Program-made: the position numbers and the translations under genes
In this document: positions 44,609 to 53,575 of the stretch, piece by piece
Layout of the letters: each line of letters opens with the position of its first letter
Position numbering within the stretch: the first letter of the stretch is position 1
The notes under the pieces: generated by a model
Seen by the model: only the letters and a program-made list of their open reading frames with translations
What the model was told of the DNA's origin: nothing
Databases searched by the model: none
DNA from: UBA961 sp041191145
Lineage (GTDB): Bacteria; Bacteroidota; Ignavibacteria; Kapaibacteriales; UBA961
Reading direction: 5' to 3'
Assembly (NCBI GenBank): GCA_041191145.1
Contig: JBEEPK010000002.1
Coordinates: 1 to 64,000, forward strand
DNA length: 64,000 nucleotides

Positions 44609-45961
44609 TTATTCTGCAGAATCTTCATCTGCAGTTGAATCATCCGGAAAAGTATTGGCTACAAGAATCGCATCGCGAATCTCGGATCTTTCTTGTTCTT
44701 CAAATTCAGACAATATGATGTCTCTGATTTCAAGAAGAGTGTTCTTTGTCATGCCGGGTATTTCCAGCAAATCATAAATATCGGCATCAAGGAATTCTCT
44801 TGCTGTGTCAATTCCAAGATTAATGATATTCTCATACATTTCTTTACCGATTTCATCTCTGAATTCGATAAGCTCGATGTCTTCTCCACCTTCTTTGATC
44901 AATGTGATATTGTAGCCTGTCAATTTGGATGCAAGGCGAACATTTTGTCCATTGCGACCAATGGCAAGGGAAACCTGATCATCGGGCACAACAACGGTTG
45001 CAGATCTTGTTTCTGTGGATACAACGATATCACGAATGCGTGCTGGAGCCAATGCCTTCGCAATGAAAACTTTTGGATCCGCTGAATATTCAATCACATC
45101 AATGTTTTCATTGTTCAGTTCGCGAACGATTGAGTGAATGCGAATTCCTTTCATTCCTACGCAAGCGCCCACAGGATCGACTCTTTCATCATATGATAAT
45201 ACAGCAACCTTGGCTCTTTCTCCGGGATCACGAGCGATGGACTTGATTTCTATGATTCCATCATATACTTCGGGGATTTCAATTTCAAAAAGGCGTGCGA
45301 GGAATTCATCAGCAGATCTGGAAACGATGATGTCAGGCGTGCCACTGCCTTGCATTCTACGTACTTCCTTGATAACTGCCTTGATGGACATATTTTTCTT
45401 ATATCGCTCATTGTGAATCTGTTCTTCTCGTGGCATGCGCATTTCATTTTTATTGTGCATGATGAGAAGACTTCCTGGGCGAACTTGATATACTTCACCT
45501 ACAATGATTTCACCGACTTTGTCATTGAATTCATTGAAAATATTGTCCTTTTCAACATCACGTATTCTTTGTCCCAAAGTTTGAGTGGCAAGCGCAATCA
45601 ATCTTCTTCCAAAGTTATCTGAAATGTTTTCAAGGGTGATTTCTTCAATAAATTCATCGCCGATCTCATACGCTTCTTCGGAACGAGATTGTATTTCTTT
45701 CATGGAGATTTCCAGAGAAGGATCTTCCACCTCTTCAACGATTGTACGCATGAGATAGATTTCCAAATCACCTTTGTCCATGTTTACAACGATGTCGAAA
45801 TTAGCTTCCTGACCATACTTTTTTCTAATCAGCATGGAGAGTGTTTCGACAAGCATACCTTGCAATAGGTCTTTGTCAATGCTTTTTTCTCTTGCCATTT
45901 CTGCGAATGCTTCGATGATAAGCTTTTTGTCGTACTTAGGTTTGACTTTACGGCGTGCCAT
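44609..45961 (-). CDS. nusA: Transcription termination/antitermination factor NusA
   Basis: 450 residues. NTD (about 1-130), S1 domain (GEIIVGEVYQVRPGSLLIMH, about 130-200), two KH domains (about 205-345, with GACVGMKGIRIHSIVREL and SLAIGRNGQNVRLASKLTG), and a C-terminal helix-hairpin-helix segment with LLEIPGMTKNTLLEIRD. It binds RNA polymerase and nascent RNA. It sits between rimP and infB as usual, and may act on the hairpin that follows it. Confidence 0.97.
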   Translation of the reverse strand: MARRKVKPKYDKKLIIEAFAEMAREKSIDKDLLQGMLVETLSMLIRKKYGQEANFDIVVNMDKGDLEIYLMRTIVEEVEDPSLEISMKEIQSRSEEAYEIGDEFIEEITLENISDNFGRRLIALATQTLGQRIRDVEKDNIFNEFNDKVGEIIVGEVYQVRPGSLLIMHNKNEMRMPREEQIHNERYKKNMSIKAVIKEVRRMQGSGTPDIIVSRSADEFLARLFEIEIPEVYDGIIEIKSIARDPGERAKVAVLSYDERVDPVGACVGMKGIRIHSIVRELNNENIDVIEYSADPKVFIAKALAPARIRDIVVSTETRSATVVVPDDQVSLAIGRNGQNVRLASKLTGYNITLIKEGGEDIELIEFRDEIGKEMYENIINLGIDTAREFLDADIYDLLEIPGMTKNTLLEIRDIILSEFEEQERSEIRDAILVANTFPDDSTADEDSAE

Positions 45962-46002
45962 TGTGTTGACTATGTGTAATGTGATACTATCTATGCAATC
46001 TA

Positions 46003-46488
46003 TTACAGCGAAATGAGAACGATTGCTTTATGAATTTCTGAATAGGGTAAAGAGAATGTCGTATCTTCGTCGGCCTTGTTCTTGCTTTTCTTCTTCGGCT
46101 GTTGAACAATGAGTTTCTGTTCATCAGCTTCAAGCAATGTCAATGATTCGGTGATTTGAGCATCTTCTTTTGTATATGTCAATTCTAGTGTTCTGCCTAT
46201 ATTCCTAGGAAATTGCCACCAGTGAATCAGCGGTCTATCAGTCCCCGGAGAAGAAACTTCTATGCTGCGGACAGCATCCAAAAAGGCATTGGACTCAGCT
46301 TCGATAAGTAATGCACGATTGATTGACTCGCATTGCTCAAGTGAAATTCCTGCTGGTGTATCCACATATAATTCAAGAATCATGCGCTCTTTTGTTCCTC
46401 GCAAAACAACATCTATCAGCGTTGCATGCTGTGCTGAACAAGCAGATTCTAATATTGGGCGGATATCGCCAGGTAATTCCAATGGCAT
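46003..46488 (-). CDS. rimP: Ribosome maturation factor RimP
   Basis: 161 residues. The N-terminal alpha/beta domain ends in IEVSSPGTDRPL, the RimP signature, followed by an SH3-like C-terminal domain (about 95-160). It takes part in 30S maturation. First gene of the rimP-nusA-infB-rbfA-truB-ribF cluster. A candidate promoter lies about 65 bases upstream, overlapping the start codon of the divergent TonB receptor. Confidence 0.93.
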   Translation of the reverse strand: MPLELPGDIRPILESACSAQHATLIDVVLRGTKERMILELYVDTPAGISLEQCESINRALLIEAESNAFLDAVRSIEVSSPGTDRPLIHWWQFPRNIGRTLELTYTKEDAQITESLTLLEADEQKLIVQQPKKKSKNKADEDTTFSLPYSEIHKAIVLISL

Positions 46489-46554
46489 GATATAATGTCA
46501 ACAATCCATACAAACAAAAAAGGGACTTCCGCTGAGAAGACCCAATCACACATG

Positions 46555-46562
46555 CAAATATA
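46555..46562 (-). promoter_or_regulatory. Candidate -7 box for the rimP operon
   Basis: Minus strand reads TATATTTG (TAnnTTTG). It overlaps the first base of the divergent TonB-receptor ATG at 46562, so the two transcription starts would be very close or interfere. Confidence 0.5.
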
Positions 46563-48547
46563 TGTCTTTTTTTAGTTCATCGGCATTTTCGACTTGTAAA
46601 TTCTTCATTATCACCATTTTATGTGTGATTGTACAAATGTTGCATTTTAGTTTGTCACTCCAAGCAAGTTCGGATGACTCCACGTCGCTTTACATAGTAA
46701 AACCAATTGTGAAAGTTGCTGATTCTTCATCTTTCCTTCTAATAAATGGCAAATATTCATTTAAAAAGTCATTGAGTAATGAATTGCAAGGATTTTTGGG
46801 GAATAGTCGGTTGCAAGCGATTTCAATGCTCATTCCTTCGATAGAATTGCGTGATTATGGTGGGCCCGGAGCATTGAATTTATTCTCCATTCGTGGATTG
46901 GGTCCATTGAGAAATGTCATACTCTTGGATGGCATCCCTCTTACATCTTCTCAATCGGGTCTTTTTGACATTTCCTCAATTGCGATGTTTCCGGGACAAT
47001 CCATTGAAATGGACATGGGTGGTGGTTCATCAATTATTGGAAGTGGAGCAATGTCTGGAATATTGGATATATCAATGAATTCCCTTACTGATACAAGCTT
47101 TGCTTCCATTTCGGGAGGAATTGGGAGTTTTGGTGAAGAAATATACCGAATCGGAGGCGGTATTGCGAATAACTCTACATCATTCATGGTGAATACTGAC
47201 CATTTGAGTTTTGATGGCACATTTCCTATCCGATTTCAACCAACTGGTAATGTACCATCTATATCAGTTGAAAGAGGAAATGCTGGGAATTCCAAAATGA
47301 ATGTCTTTGCTCGAGTTTCACATCATTGCAAGGAAGAAAAGCTGAAAGCAACTTTCTGGACTTCATTTGTGAATGGCGATAGAGGAGTTCCGGGTGCTGT
47401 TCTTACCGGAAAAATAGAGGATTCAGAAGCTAGTTTTGGGGATCAGGATTTTATGATTGCAGGTAATGTCAATGCTATTGTCTCAAATAGGTCAACTATT
47501 AATGTAAAAACTTCACTTCGTACATCATGGAGCTATTTCAGGGATCCATTTGCTTTATATGCGGGCAATGAGGGAGCCAAATATGTGTTTTCAACAAAAG
47601 AATTATTCTCACAAGCTGAATTATTGCTGATGCCTTCTCATGAAATTATCATCAAATCAGGTGCAGTATTTGCACATGCTGACCTTAGAGGTGAATTGTT
47701 ACAACCTTTTGCAGGAGATAACCCCTCAAGAACTACAGGTGCATTATTTACCAGATGGATGATGAATATTGAAGAACATGATATTGATGCTGGTTTACGA
47801 TTGGATGCATTCAGTGATCAACAAGGACCCGCATTTTCCGGTCATTTGGCCATTGCTCAAGAAATCTTGTCGGGATATACTATATCAGGAAAGGTAACTC
47901 GAGATTTTCGAGTGCCTTCTTTTAATGAATTGTATTATCTCAATTATGGTACTCAGTTTCTCAAACCAGAAACTTCAATGGGAATTGATATTGGCTGCTC
48001 TTATGATGAGGGAGATGTAAAAGGTGAAATCTCTATCTATCACATGCAGGTAAAAGATCAAATTCTAGCAATGCCGATTTCTCCAGTACAATGGAGAGCC
48101 AGTAATATCGGCATGGTATGGTCTTCCGGTATTGAAGCATCTTTTGGACATAAGATTTCTATTATCAATGGAGCGATACAATGCAACTATGCATTCAAAC
48201 ATGTCATAGATAAGAGCCCTGAATCTGATACGTATGAAAGTAGTATACCATATGTGCCAAAACACACATTTTCTTCCACTTTGATTTCGACTTTTTCTAC
48301 ACATTCTTTGGGAATAATGGTAACAGCCATAGGAGAACGCTATGGTATGTTGGGGGAATTGCCTGAATCTAAAATGAATCCTGTGATACTTGTCAATCCC
48401 CATGCTGAATTACGAATGCGATTATTAGACGGGATGCTTAGAATCAGAGGTGAAATTCGCAATCTTCTCAATGAAGAATACCAAATGATTCTCAATTTCC
48501 CACTTCCCGGAAGATCCTATATTATATCAATGGGGTATGATCTGTAG
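46562..48547 (+). CDS. TonB-dependent outer-membrane receptor (BtuB-like)
   Basis: 661 residues. After a signal (about 1-36), a plug domain has RDYGGPGALNLFSIRGLG and NVILLDGIPLTSSQSGLFD. A beta-barrel follows, with the C-terminal end NLLNEEYQMILNFPLPGRSYIISMGYDL split over 634-661, ending in a hydrophobic residue as these barrels do. The pattern YxMxxxFPLPGR is like BtuB. The transported substrate is unknown. The start codon overlaps the candidate rimP promoter, and I see no ribosome site, so the true start may be a nearby codon. Confidence 0.85.
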   Translation: MSFFSSSAFSTCKFFIITILCVIVQMLHFSLSLQASSDDSTSLYIVKPIVKVADSSSFLLINGKYSFKKSLSNELQGFLGNSRLQAISMLIPSIELRDYGGPGALNLFSIRGLGPLRNVILLDGIPLTSSQSGLFDISSIAMFPGQSIEMDMGGGSSIIGSGAMSGILDISMNSLTDTSFASISGGIGSFGEEIYRIGGGIANNSTSFMVNTDHLSFDGTFPIRFQPTGNVPSISVERGNAGNSKMNVFARVSHHCKEEKLKATFWTSFVNGDRGVPGAVLTGKIEDSEASFGDQDFMIAGNVNAIVSNRSTINVKTSLRTSWSYFRDPFALYAGNEGAKYVFSTKELFSQAELLLMPSHEIIIKSGAVFAHADLRGELLQPFAGDNPSRTTGALFTRWMMNIEEHDIDAGLRLDAFSDQQGPAFSGHLAIAQEILSGYTISGKVTRDFRVPSFNELYYLNYGTQFLKPETSMGIDIGCSYDEGDVKGEISIYHMQVKDQILAMPISPVQWRASNIGMVWSSGIEASFGHKISIINGAIQCNYAFKHVIDKSPESDTYESSIPYVPKHTFSSTLISTFSTHSLGIMVTAIGERYGMLGELPESKMNPVILVNPHAELRMRLLDGMLRIRGEIRNLLNEEYQMILNFPLPGRSYIISMGYDL

Positions 48548-48586
48548 TATCAAGGGAATTGTGATGGAAAACAAGGGCAGATGCAG

Positions 48587-48594
48587 TATATTTG
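48587..48594 (+). promoter_or_regulatory. Candidate -7 box for adk
   Basis: TATATTTG (TAnnTTTG), 59 bases before the adk ATG. A TTTG at 19 bp upstream is not seen. Confidence 0.5.
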
Positions 48595-48652
48595 TCATTA
48601 CAATTTCGGGCATATACCCATTTTTGCTTCTCTTTAGATCATCGGAGTCACA

Positions 48653-49207
48653 ATGATCATCGTCATGTTTGGAGCCCCCGGAGTGGGCAAAGGAACACAA
48701 GCCGCAATTCTTGCCGAGCGTAAAGGAGTTCAACATCTCTCAACCGGTGAAGCATTCCGTTCAGCCATCTCTGCCGGAACCGAACTCGGAAAAACTGCTC
48801 AAAGCTATGTACAATCTGGTGGTTTGGTACCGGATGACATCGTGACTGGAATCGTGGAAGAAGCAATGTCAAAAGCAGAATATGATTTGGGAGTCATACT
48901 TGATGGTTTCCCCAGAACACTTGGTCAGGCACAAGCATTGGATGCATTGTTGGAAAAGCAGGGAAAAGCGATTGCTCATATTGTAAATATTACCGTTGAC
49001 AATGATGAAATTGTAAAGAGAATGCTATTGAGGGGTAGACAAGATGACAATGAGGATATCATAAGGCATCGTTTGAATGTTTATAATGAGCAGACAGCTC
49101 CATTATTGGAGTATTATGCAGGATCGGGAAAAATGCTGAATATTGATGGCGATGCAGATGTAGAAACTGTCTATTCACGCATTGATAACAGTATTATGGG
49201 TCTATGA
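48653..49207 (+). CDS. adk: Adenylate kinase, short form
   Basis: 184 residues. P-loop GAPGVGKGTQ (7-16), LSTGEAFR, DGFPRTLGQAQALD and RMLLRGRQDDNEDIIRHRLNVY. The last segment passes straight from the LID start to helix 7, so the LID is short and has no zinc cysteines. It interconverts AMP, ADP and ATP. Preceded by a Bacteroidota-type -7 box. Confidence 0.95.
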   Translation: MIIVMFGAPGVGKGTQAAILAERKGVQHLSTGEAFRSAISAGTELGKTAQSYVQSGGLVPDDIVTGIVEEAMSKAEYDLGVILDGFPRTLGQAQALDALLEKQGKAIAHIVNITVDNDEIVKRMLLRGRQDDNEDIIRHRLNVYNEQTAPLLEYYAGSGKMLNIDGDADVETVYSRIDNSIMGL

Positions 49208-49245
49208 TTTACAGCGGGAACATTTACTTCTGATGCTATGTTCGA

Positions 49246-49270
49246 GGTGATTGAATTATAGGCAATCACC
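49246..49270 (+). promoter_or_regulatory. Hairpin covering the ribosome-site region of the SRPBCC gene
   Basis: A perfect 8-bp stem GGTGATTG / CAATCACC (9-nt loop) ends on the base before the ATG at 49271. GAGGTGA (49244-49250), a possible ribosome site, lies in its left arm. It could affect translation. Confidence 0.45.
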
Positions 49271-49720
49271 ATGCACTCCTTTACTCGCAACATAATCATC
49301 AGATCACCGATAGAAGAAGTATTTCTCTTCCACACTGATGTGAATAATCTTATTCGCATCACTCCACCATTCATTAAAGTTATTGTTGAACATGCTGATC
49401 CTGCTGGTCAGGGACAAAGAGTCAATTTGCTTGTGAAGCAGTTTGGCTTTATTCCAATGCGGATGCACATGGAATTTTTCCTCTTTGACTATCCTTCTTG
49501 CTTGGCAGACAGACAAGTCAAAGGTCCATTCAAGAAAATGGTGCAATACAGATATTTTGAGGATATGGGCGGGGGATATACTCGAATGCGCGATGTGTTT
49601 GAATATGAATTGCCTTTTGGCAGACTTGGAATATTGGCACATTCACTACTCATCCGAAAAATGATAGAGCAAATGTTTAGACATAGGCAGAATATCACAA
49701 AAAAATTACTTGAGATGTAA
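49271..49720 (+). CDS. SRPBCC-family (START/Bet v1-like) protein
   Basis: 149 residues. An alpha/beta helix-grip fold is suggested by the start RNIIIRSPIEEVFLFHTDVNNL, then strands such as RMHMEFFLFDYPSC and RYFEDMGGGYTRMRDVFEYEL and a long C-terminal helix (HSLLIRKMIEQMFRHRQNI). It resembles the small cyclase/dehydrase-like SRPBCC proteins of bacteria; ligand unknown. Ends 2 bases from the convergent tpiA. No standard ribosome site is free upstream because of the hairpin. Confidence 0.75.
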   Translation: MHSFTRNIIIRSPIEEVFLFHTDVNNLIRITPPFIKVIVEHADPAGQGQRVNLLVKQFGFIPMRMHMEFFLFDYPSCLADRQVKGPFKKMVQYRYFEDMGGGYTRMRDVFEYELPFGRLGILAHSLLIRKMIEQMFRHRQNITKKLLEM

Positions 49721-49722
49721 AG

Positions 49723-50481
49723 CTAGGCCGATTGTGCAATTGCCAAAAATGATTCCACATTCAAAGATGCACCACCAATCAGCGCACCATCTATATTTGG
49801 CATGGCGAAATATGCAGATGCATTCTCGGGTTTTACACTTCCACCATATAAAATTCGAATCATGTCTGATTGACCGGGAAGATATTCATAAAGAATCGAT
49901 CGTATGAATTTGTGGACATTCTCTGCCTCATTGGGATCTGCGGCAAGTCCTGTACCTATCGCCCACACAGGTTCATATGCGATTACAATGTCAGAAGTCA
50001 AAATAGATTCCAAGATTGCTTCATTCTTCAACATTGACAATAATTGTTCCCTTACAATTCCTTCGAAATTCCCTGCATTTCTTTCTTCCAAAGTTTCTCC
50101 AATGCATATGATTGGTATCATGCCGGCTTTTAAGACAGCGTGACACTTATGTGCAATTATCTCATTGGATTCATTGAATAAAACCCTTCTTTCAGAGTGG
50201 CCGATAATCACATATTCCACGCCCATCGATGCAAGCATCAAAGGTGAGATTTCTCCGGTATATGCACCAAATTCATGGTAATCACAGTTTTGAGCACCCA
50301 AGCTAATGGTAGCATCATTACTTTCAATAATGACAGAACACTGTGCCAAATGCGTGAATGGTGGACATATGAGTATCTCAGTCTCCGATGAGATACTCTT
50401 CATTCCCTCACAAATATCATGCGTGAGAAGCATGCCTTCATGAGGCAATAAATTCATTTTCCAATTACCGGCAATTAACAT
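49723..50481 (-). CDS. tpiA: Triosephosphate isomerase
   Basis: 252 residues with all catalytic elements: GNWKMN (Asn6 and Lys8), His95 in IIGHSERR, the AYEPVWAIGTG glutamate and loop, YGGSVKPENA and DGALIGGASL. It interconverts DHAP and glyceraldehyde-3-phosphate in the cytoplasm. It follows paaC by 3 nt on the same strand. Confidence 0.97.
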   Translation of the reverse strand: MLIAGNWKMNLLPHEGMLLTHDICEGMKSISSETEILICPPFTHLAQCSVIIESNDATISLGAQNCDYHEFGAYTGEISPLMLASMGVEYVIIGHSERRVLFNESNEIIAHKCHAVLKAGMIPIICIGETLEERNAGNFEGIVREQLLSMLKNEAILESILTSDIVIAYEPVWAIGTGLAADPNEAENVHKFIRSILYEYLPGQSDMIRILYGGSVKPENASAYFAMPNIDGALIGGASLNVESFLAIAQSA

Positions 50482-50484
50482 GCA

Positions 50485-51258
50485 TCACCATTCTGCTGAA
50501 GGATCAATTCGGAATACTTCTGTCATTTCTTCAAGCAATGGTTGTAGATGATCTGAATGAAAGCCTTTGCGACCACCATATACAGGAGTAATGGTCTCAC
50601 GAGAAGGAATAGTTAAACCTGCTTTCTCGCAAATTGCTTGAATTCTTTCATGCCATGCTTTTTCAAGTTCTTGCTCACCATTGAAAATCTTCTGTTCAAT
50701 CAAAATGTGTTCGGATTCGGAAGGTTCGAAAATACCTAGAGCCAAAGGATAACACTCATTTAATGCACTCTGCATTCTTGATTTACTTTCTTCATTACCT
50801 TGTGCACCTAATTGAATAATCCAAGTATCAGCATGAAATACGTGATATTTTATTTCGCCACGGATCTTGGTTGACAATTTTGCTAAAGGTTGATAAGAAC
50901 TTCGTTCAAGCATTTCAAAACGCAATAGTTCTGCGCTATCAAAAAGAAAATGTCTCATTAAACTGAAATCATATCCACCAATAGGATATTCCACAAAGTG
51001 ACAACAAGTATAATCTTTCTCATTTCTCGTGAATGCAGTGATATCAGGCTCCGGTTCACCTAATTGTTCAAGCAAAGTATAGAGAGCCAATGCATGGCCT
51101 ATCTTATCTTGAGCAATGGATGAAAATGCGATGTCTTCTTCCAAAATAGGTCCTAATCCTGTCCATTCTGAATTTCTATGAGCAATGATGAGTGCATCAT
51201 CTGCCATGTGATAGAGAAGGTCTTTGAGTGCTTTGATTGATGTTTGATCTTGTGTCAT
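50485..51258 (-). CDS. paaC: PaaC-like ring-1,2-phenylacetyl-CoA epoxidase subunit
   Basis: 257 residues, ferritin-like four-helix bundle. Motifs: EDIAFSSIAQDKIGHA (41-56), CHFVEYPIGGYDFSLMRHFL, RGEIKYHVFHADTWI and QGNEESKSRMQSAL. In E. coli the PaaA-PaaC pair is the core of the phenylacetyl-CoA epoxidase, with PaaC the structural subunit. I chose MTQDQTS at 51258, preceded by CGGAGAT. The upstream open frame is a hydrophobic stretch not found in PaaC. No paaA, paaB, paaD, paaE or paaK gene is in this window, and tpiA follows directly. Confidence 0.85.
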   Translation of the reverse strand: MTQDQTSIKALKDLLYHMADDALIIAHRNSEWTGLGPILEEDIAFSSIAQDKIGHALALYTLLEQLGEPEPDITAFTRNEKDYTCCHFVEYPIGGYDFSLMRHFLFDSAELLRFEMLERSSYQPLAKLSTKIRGEIKYHVFHADTWIIQLGAQGNEESKSRMQSALNECYPLALGIFEPSESEHILIEQKIFNGEQELEKAWHERIQAICEKAGLTIPSRETITPVYGGRKGFHSDHLQPLLEEMTEVFRIDPSAEW

Positions 51259-51285
51259 TGTTATATCTCCGATTGAAATCACATA

Positions 51286-51293
51286 CAAACATA
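51286..51293 (-). promoter_or_regulatory. Candidate -7 box for paaC-tpiA
   Basis: Minus strand reads TATGTTTG (TAnnTTTG), 27 bases before the paaC start. Confidence 0.45.
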
Positions 51294-51388
51294 CAATAGT
51301 TACTGCTATGCATTGATATATCCAATTCCACTGCTTGTTCATTAGGTAATCATGAGTATATTTGGAGGTTAAAAGGAAGCATTACAAC

Positions 51389-52204
51389 ATGGTAAAAAAT
51401 CTACTATTTCTGGTCATCAGTCTTTTTGCACTCTGTGGAGTGATGGTACAAGCCGATTTGACTGAAATTTTGAGCTTTGGTGCACCCCCTTCTTCAACAG
51501 GTGCCCCCGGTGAAATTACTTGTGCTGAATCTGGTTGTCATGATGATGGACCAATTCCACAGAATCATGTATCTCATACACTGAGTTTAGAAACGAGAAA
51601 TGGTGTTTTCATTCCCGGTGATACTGCATTGATCACTATTCATGTACAAGACCCTGAAGTTCAGAGATTCGGTTTTCAATTGACTGCAATAAATGAAAAT
51701 GGAAAGGCATTGGGAGAATTTTTGATTACAGATTCTATGCATACTCAGATGATGCAAAATCATGTGAATCTGACGGATAGAGAATATGTGACATATACAA
51801 AAGCGGGAACACTTGCACAGCAAAGAGGGAAGCATTCTTGGACTTTTAAATGGATCATACCACAAACACAGTCTAGTTTTGCCAGGTTTTACCTTGCAAC
51901 AGTTTCAGCGAATAATGACAATAGAGATAAAGGTGATAGAGTATTTCTGAGAGACACTATCATTTCTCTTCAGAAAGTAAATTCTGTGCTTGATAATAAA
52001 GAAATCTCGATTGAGCAAAAAGGTAAAAACTTGATCGTGCATCAAGAATTCAATCCCAAACCGATAAAAGTCTACACAATATTAGGTGATATCTACAGAG
52101 AATATCCCGGTAATTATGTTCAATCAAGTATTGATCTTACTGATTTTCCAAATGGATTGTATGTATTGAAAACCGGTAATATTCTTCATTCATTTATTCC
52201 TTGA
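51389..52204 (+). CDS. Choice-of-anchor V protein (Reeler-like), paralogue 1
   Basis: 271 residues; start MVKNLLFLVISLFALCG gives a signal peptide and has AAGGAAG upstream. The N-terminal motif SSTGAPGEITCAESGCH (36-51) is the family hallmark: Cys45-x4-Cys50-His51, a CXnCH-type motif that may bind haem or metal. A beta domain follows (about 55-200) with FGFQLTAIN and FYLATVSANNDNRDKGD. The C-terminal 65 residues have PKPIKVYTILGDI and NGLYVLKT, as in type IX sorting-like modules. A tandem paralogue follows 6 nt later. Confidence 0.8.
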   Translation: MVKNLLFLVISLFALCGVMVQADLTEILSFGAPPSSTGAPGEITCAESGCHDDGPIPQNHVSHTLSLETRNGVFIPGDTALITIHVQDPEVQRFGFQLTAINENGKALGEFLITDSMHTQMMQNHVNLTDREYVTYTKAGTLAQQRGKHSWTFKWIIPQTQSSFARFYLATVSANNDNRDKGDRVFLRDTIISLQKVNSVLDNKEISIEQKGKNLIVHQEFNPKPIKVYTILGDIYREYPGNYVQSSIDLTDFPNGLYVLKTGNILHSFIP

Positions 52205-52210
52205 CATACA

Positions 52211-53083
52211 ATGAAATCATCAATATTACTCTCAATCATCATGTGTTTTGTTTTTGGAAGCATTGCTTCAGCAATTTCTGATGAAAAAAATGGTGAATAT
52301 ACCTTTAAATCATCTGGATCACATGAAAGTAGTACAGGTGCACCCGGTGATCGCACATGTGCTCAGTCAGGCTGTCATGAAATGAGCGAAATAATCAATG
52401 ATGATACAACGAATACTTTGATCTTTTCTGATGGTGATGGATTGTATGGAAATGCGATGGAAGGAATTAGACTGAGAGTACGCAAAGAAGATAAAGTCAA
52501 ATTTGGATTTCAAATCGTATGTCTTGATTCTCTCAATAAAAATGCTGGTTCATGGGTTCTGTTGAATAAAGAAAGAGTTCAAACTCAAGGTGCAGATTTT
52601 TTCTTGGTAAGTGCTTTTGGAAGATCTTATGTAACCCATACCTATAAAGGTAACTTGGCTCAAGTACCAGGTGAAATATACTGGGATTTTGCTTGGTTGC
52701 CCCCTGCAAATGGATATCAGGGAAAAGTCACTTTTTATGTCATGAGCAATTGTGCAAACAATGACAACACGAATGGTGGTGATACTTTTTATGCCTCAAA
52801 GCATACATTACGACATATGTCAAGCATGACATCAATTGAAGATGATGGACAAATCCCTTGTAAAATTGGGCATAACACATGGTTCTTACCAATGAATCTT
52901 CATCATGAGATTACACAAATTCGATGCATTGATATAAAGGGTAGAGTCCAACTCATTAACTGGAATATCATTGGTGATCAGGGATTCGAAATTACATTGC
53001 CATCAACCGATTTGAGAGGATTTGTTACTCTCATCATTGAATTCGAGAATGGGATAACACTGAAAAAACACGTAATTATCTGA
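52211..53083 (+). CDS. Choice-of-anchor V protein, paralogue 2
   Basis: 290 residues, signal peptide about 1-21. The hallmark SSTGAPGDRTCAQSGCH (40-56) again gives Cys50-x4-Cys55-His56. The beta domain ends with FYVMSNCANNDNTNGGD, and a C-terminal module has IRCIDIKGRVQLINW. Two linked copies suggest a duplication. The paralogues keep the motif and the beta-domain core, but the C-terminal halves differ. The role at the cell surface is unknown. Confidence 0.8.
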   Translation: MKSSILLSIIMCFVFGSIASAISDEKNGEYTFKSSGSHESSTGAPGDRTCAQSGCHEMSEIINDDTTNTLIFSDGDGLYGNAMEGIRLRVRKEDKVKFGFQIVCLDSLNKNAGSWVLLNKERVQTQGADFFLVSAFGRSYVTHTYKGNLAQVPGEIYWDFAWLPPANGYQGKVTFYVMSNCANNDNTNGGDTFYASKHTLRHMSSMTSIEDDGQIPCKIGHNTWFLPMNLHHEITQIRCIDIKGRVQLINWNIIGDQGFEITLPSTDLRGFVTLIIEFENGITLKKHVII

Positions 53084-53112
53084 ATTTGATTCTGATACTG
53101 TAAGGAATTCAA

Positions 53113-53120
53113 TACTTTTG
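53113..53120 (+). promoter_or_regulatory. Candidate -7 box for the MerR gene
   Basis: TACTTTTG fits TAnnTTTG. A short inverted repeat CGGAC-N5-GTCCG (53136-53150) lies just downstream in the leader. Confidence 0.4.
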
Positions 53121-53165
53121 TGTCTTACTCTTTGGCGGACGCCTTGTCCGTATTGAGAACCACGG

Positions 53166-53525
53166 ATGCAAGACATTATGGCGGACTCAGAAGTGCATAC
53201 AATCAAAGAAGTTAGCTTGATTGTTGATGAAGAACAACATGTTCTTCGTTATTGGGAAAGAGAATTTGCTTTTCTCAATCCCCAGAAAAATGAAGCAGGA
53301 AATAGGATGTACACTTCAGTTGATTTGGCAATTGTCAAGGAATTGAAGCGATTGATCAGAACGGAAAGGAAAACCATACAGGAAGCAAGGAAAGCTTTTC
53401 TTGAACAATATCCCGATGGCATTGTAGAAATACCAAAAGTTAGCAAGGTTCAATCTCAAGGTAATTCTGATTTGTCTCAAATACAATCTGAATTAGAAGA
53501 GATTATCAAAAAGCTCAAAACCTAA
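53166..53525 (+). CDS. MerR-family transcriptional regulator (short)
   Basis: 119 residues. A winged helix-turn-helix of the MerR type (about 10-78): TIKEVSLIVDEEQHVLRYWEREFAFLNPQ split at 12-41, followed by NRMYTSVDLAIVKELKRLI. The C-terminal part is a short coiled-coil tail with no effector or metal-binding domain. Target unknown. The first ATG at 53166 is used; the ATG at 53178 is an alternative. The next gene, WD40, follows 50 bp later. Confidence 0.87.
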   Translation: MQDIMADSEVHTIKEVSLIVDEEQHVLRYWEREFAFLNPQKNEAGNRMYTSVDLAIVKELKRLIRTERKTIQEARKAFLEQYPDGIVEIPKVSKVQSQGNSDLSQIQSELEEIIKKLKT

Positions 53526-53575
53526 GATTAGTACATAACAACTCAACATTTAAAGTAATTTGGGAATCACACAAG

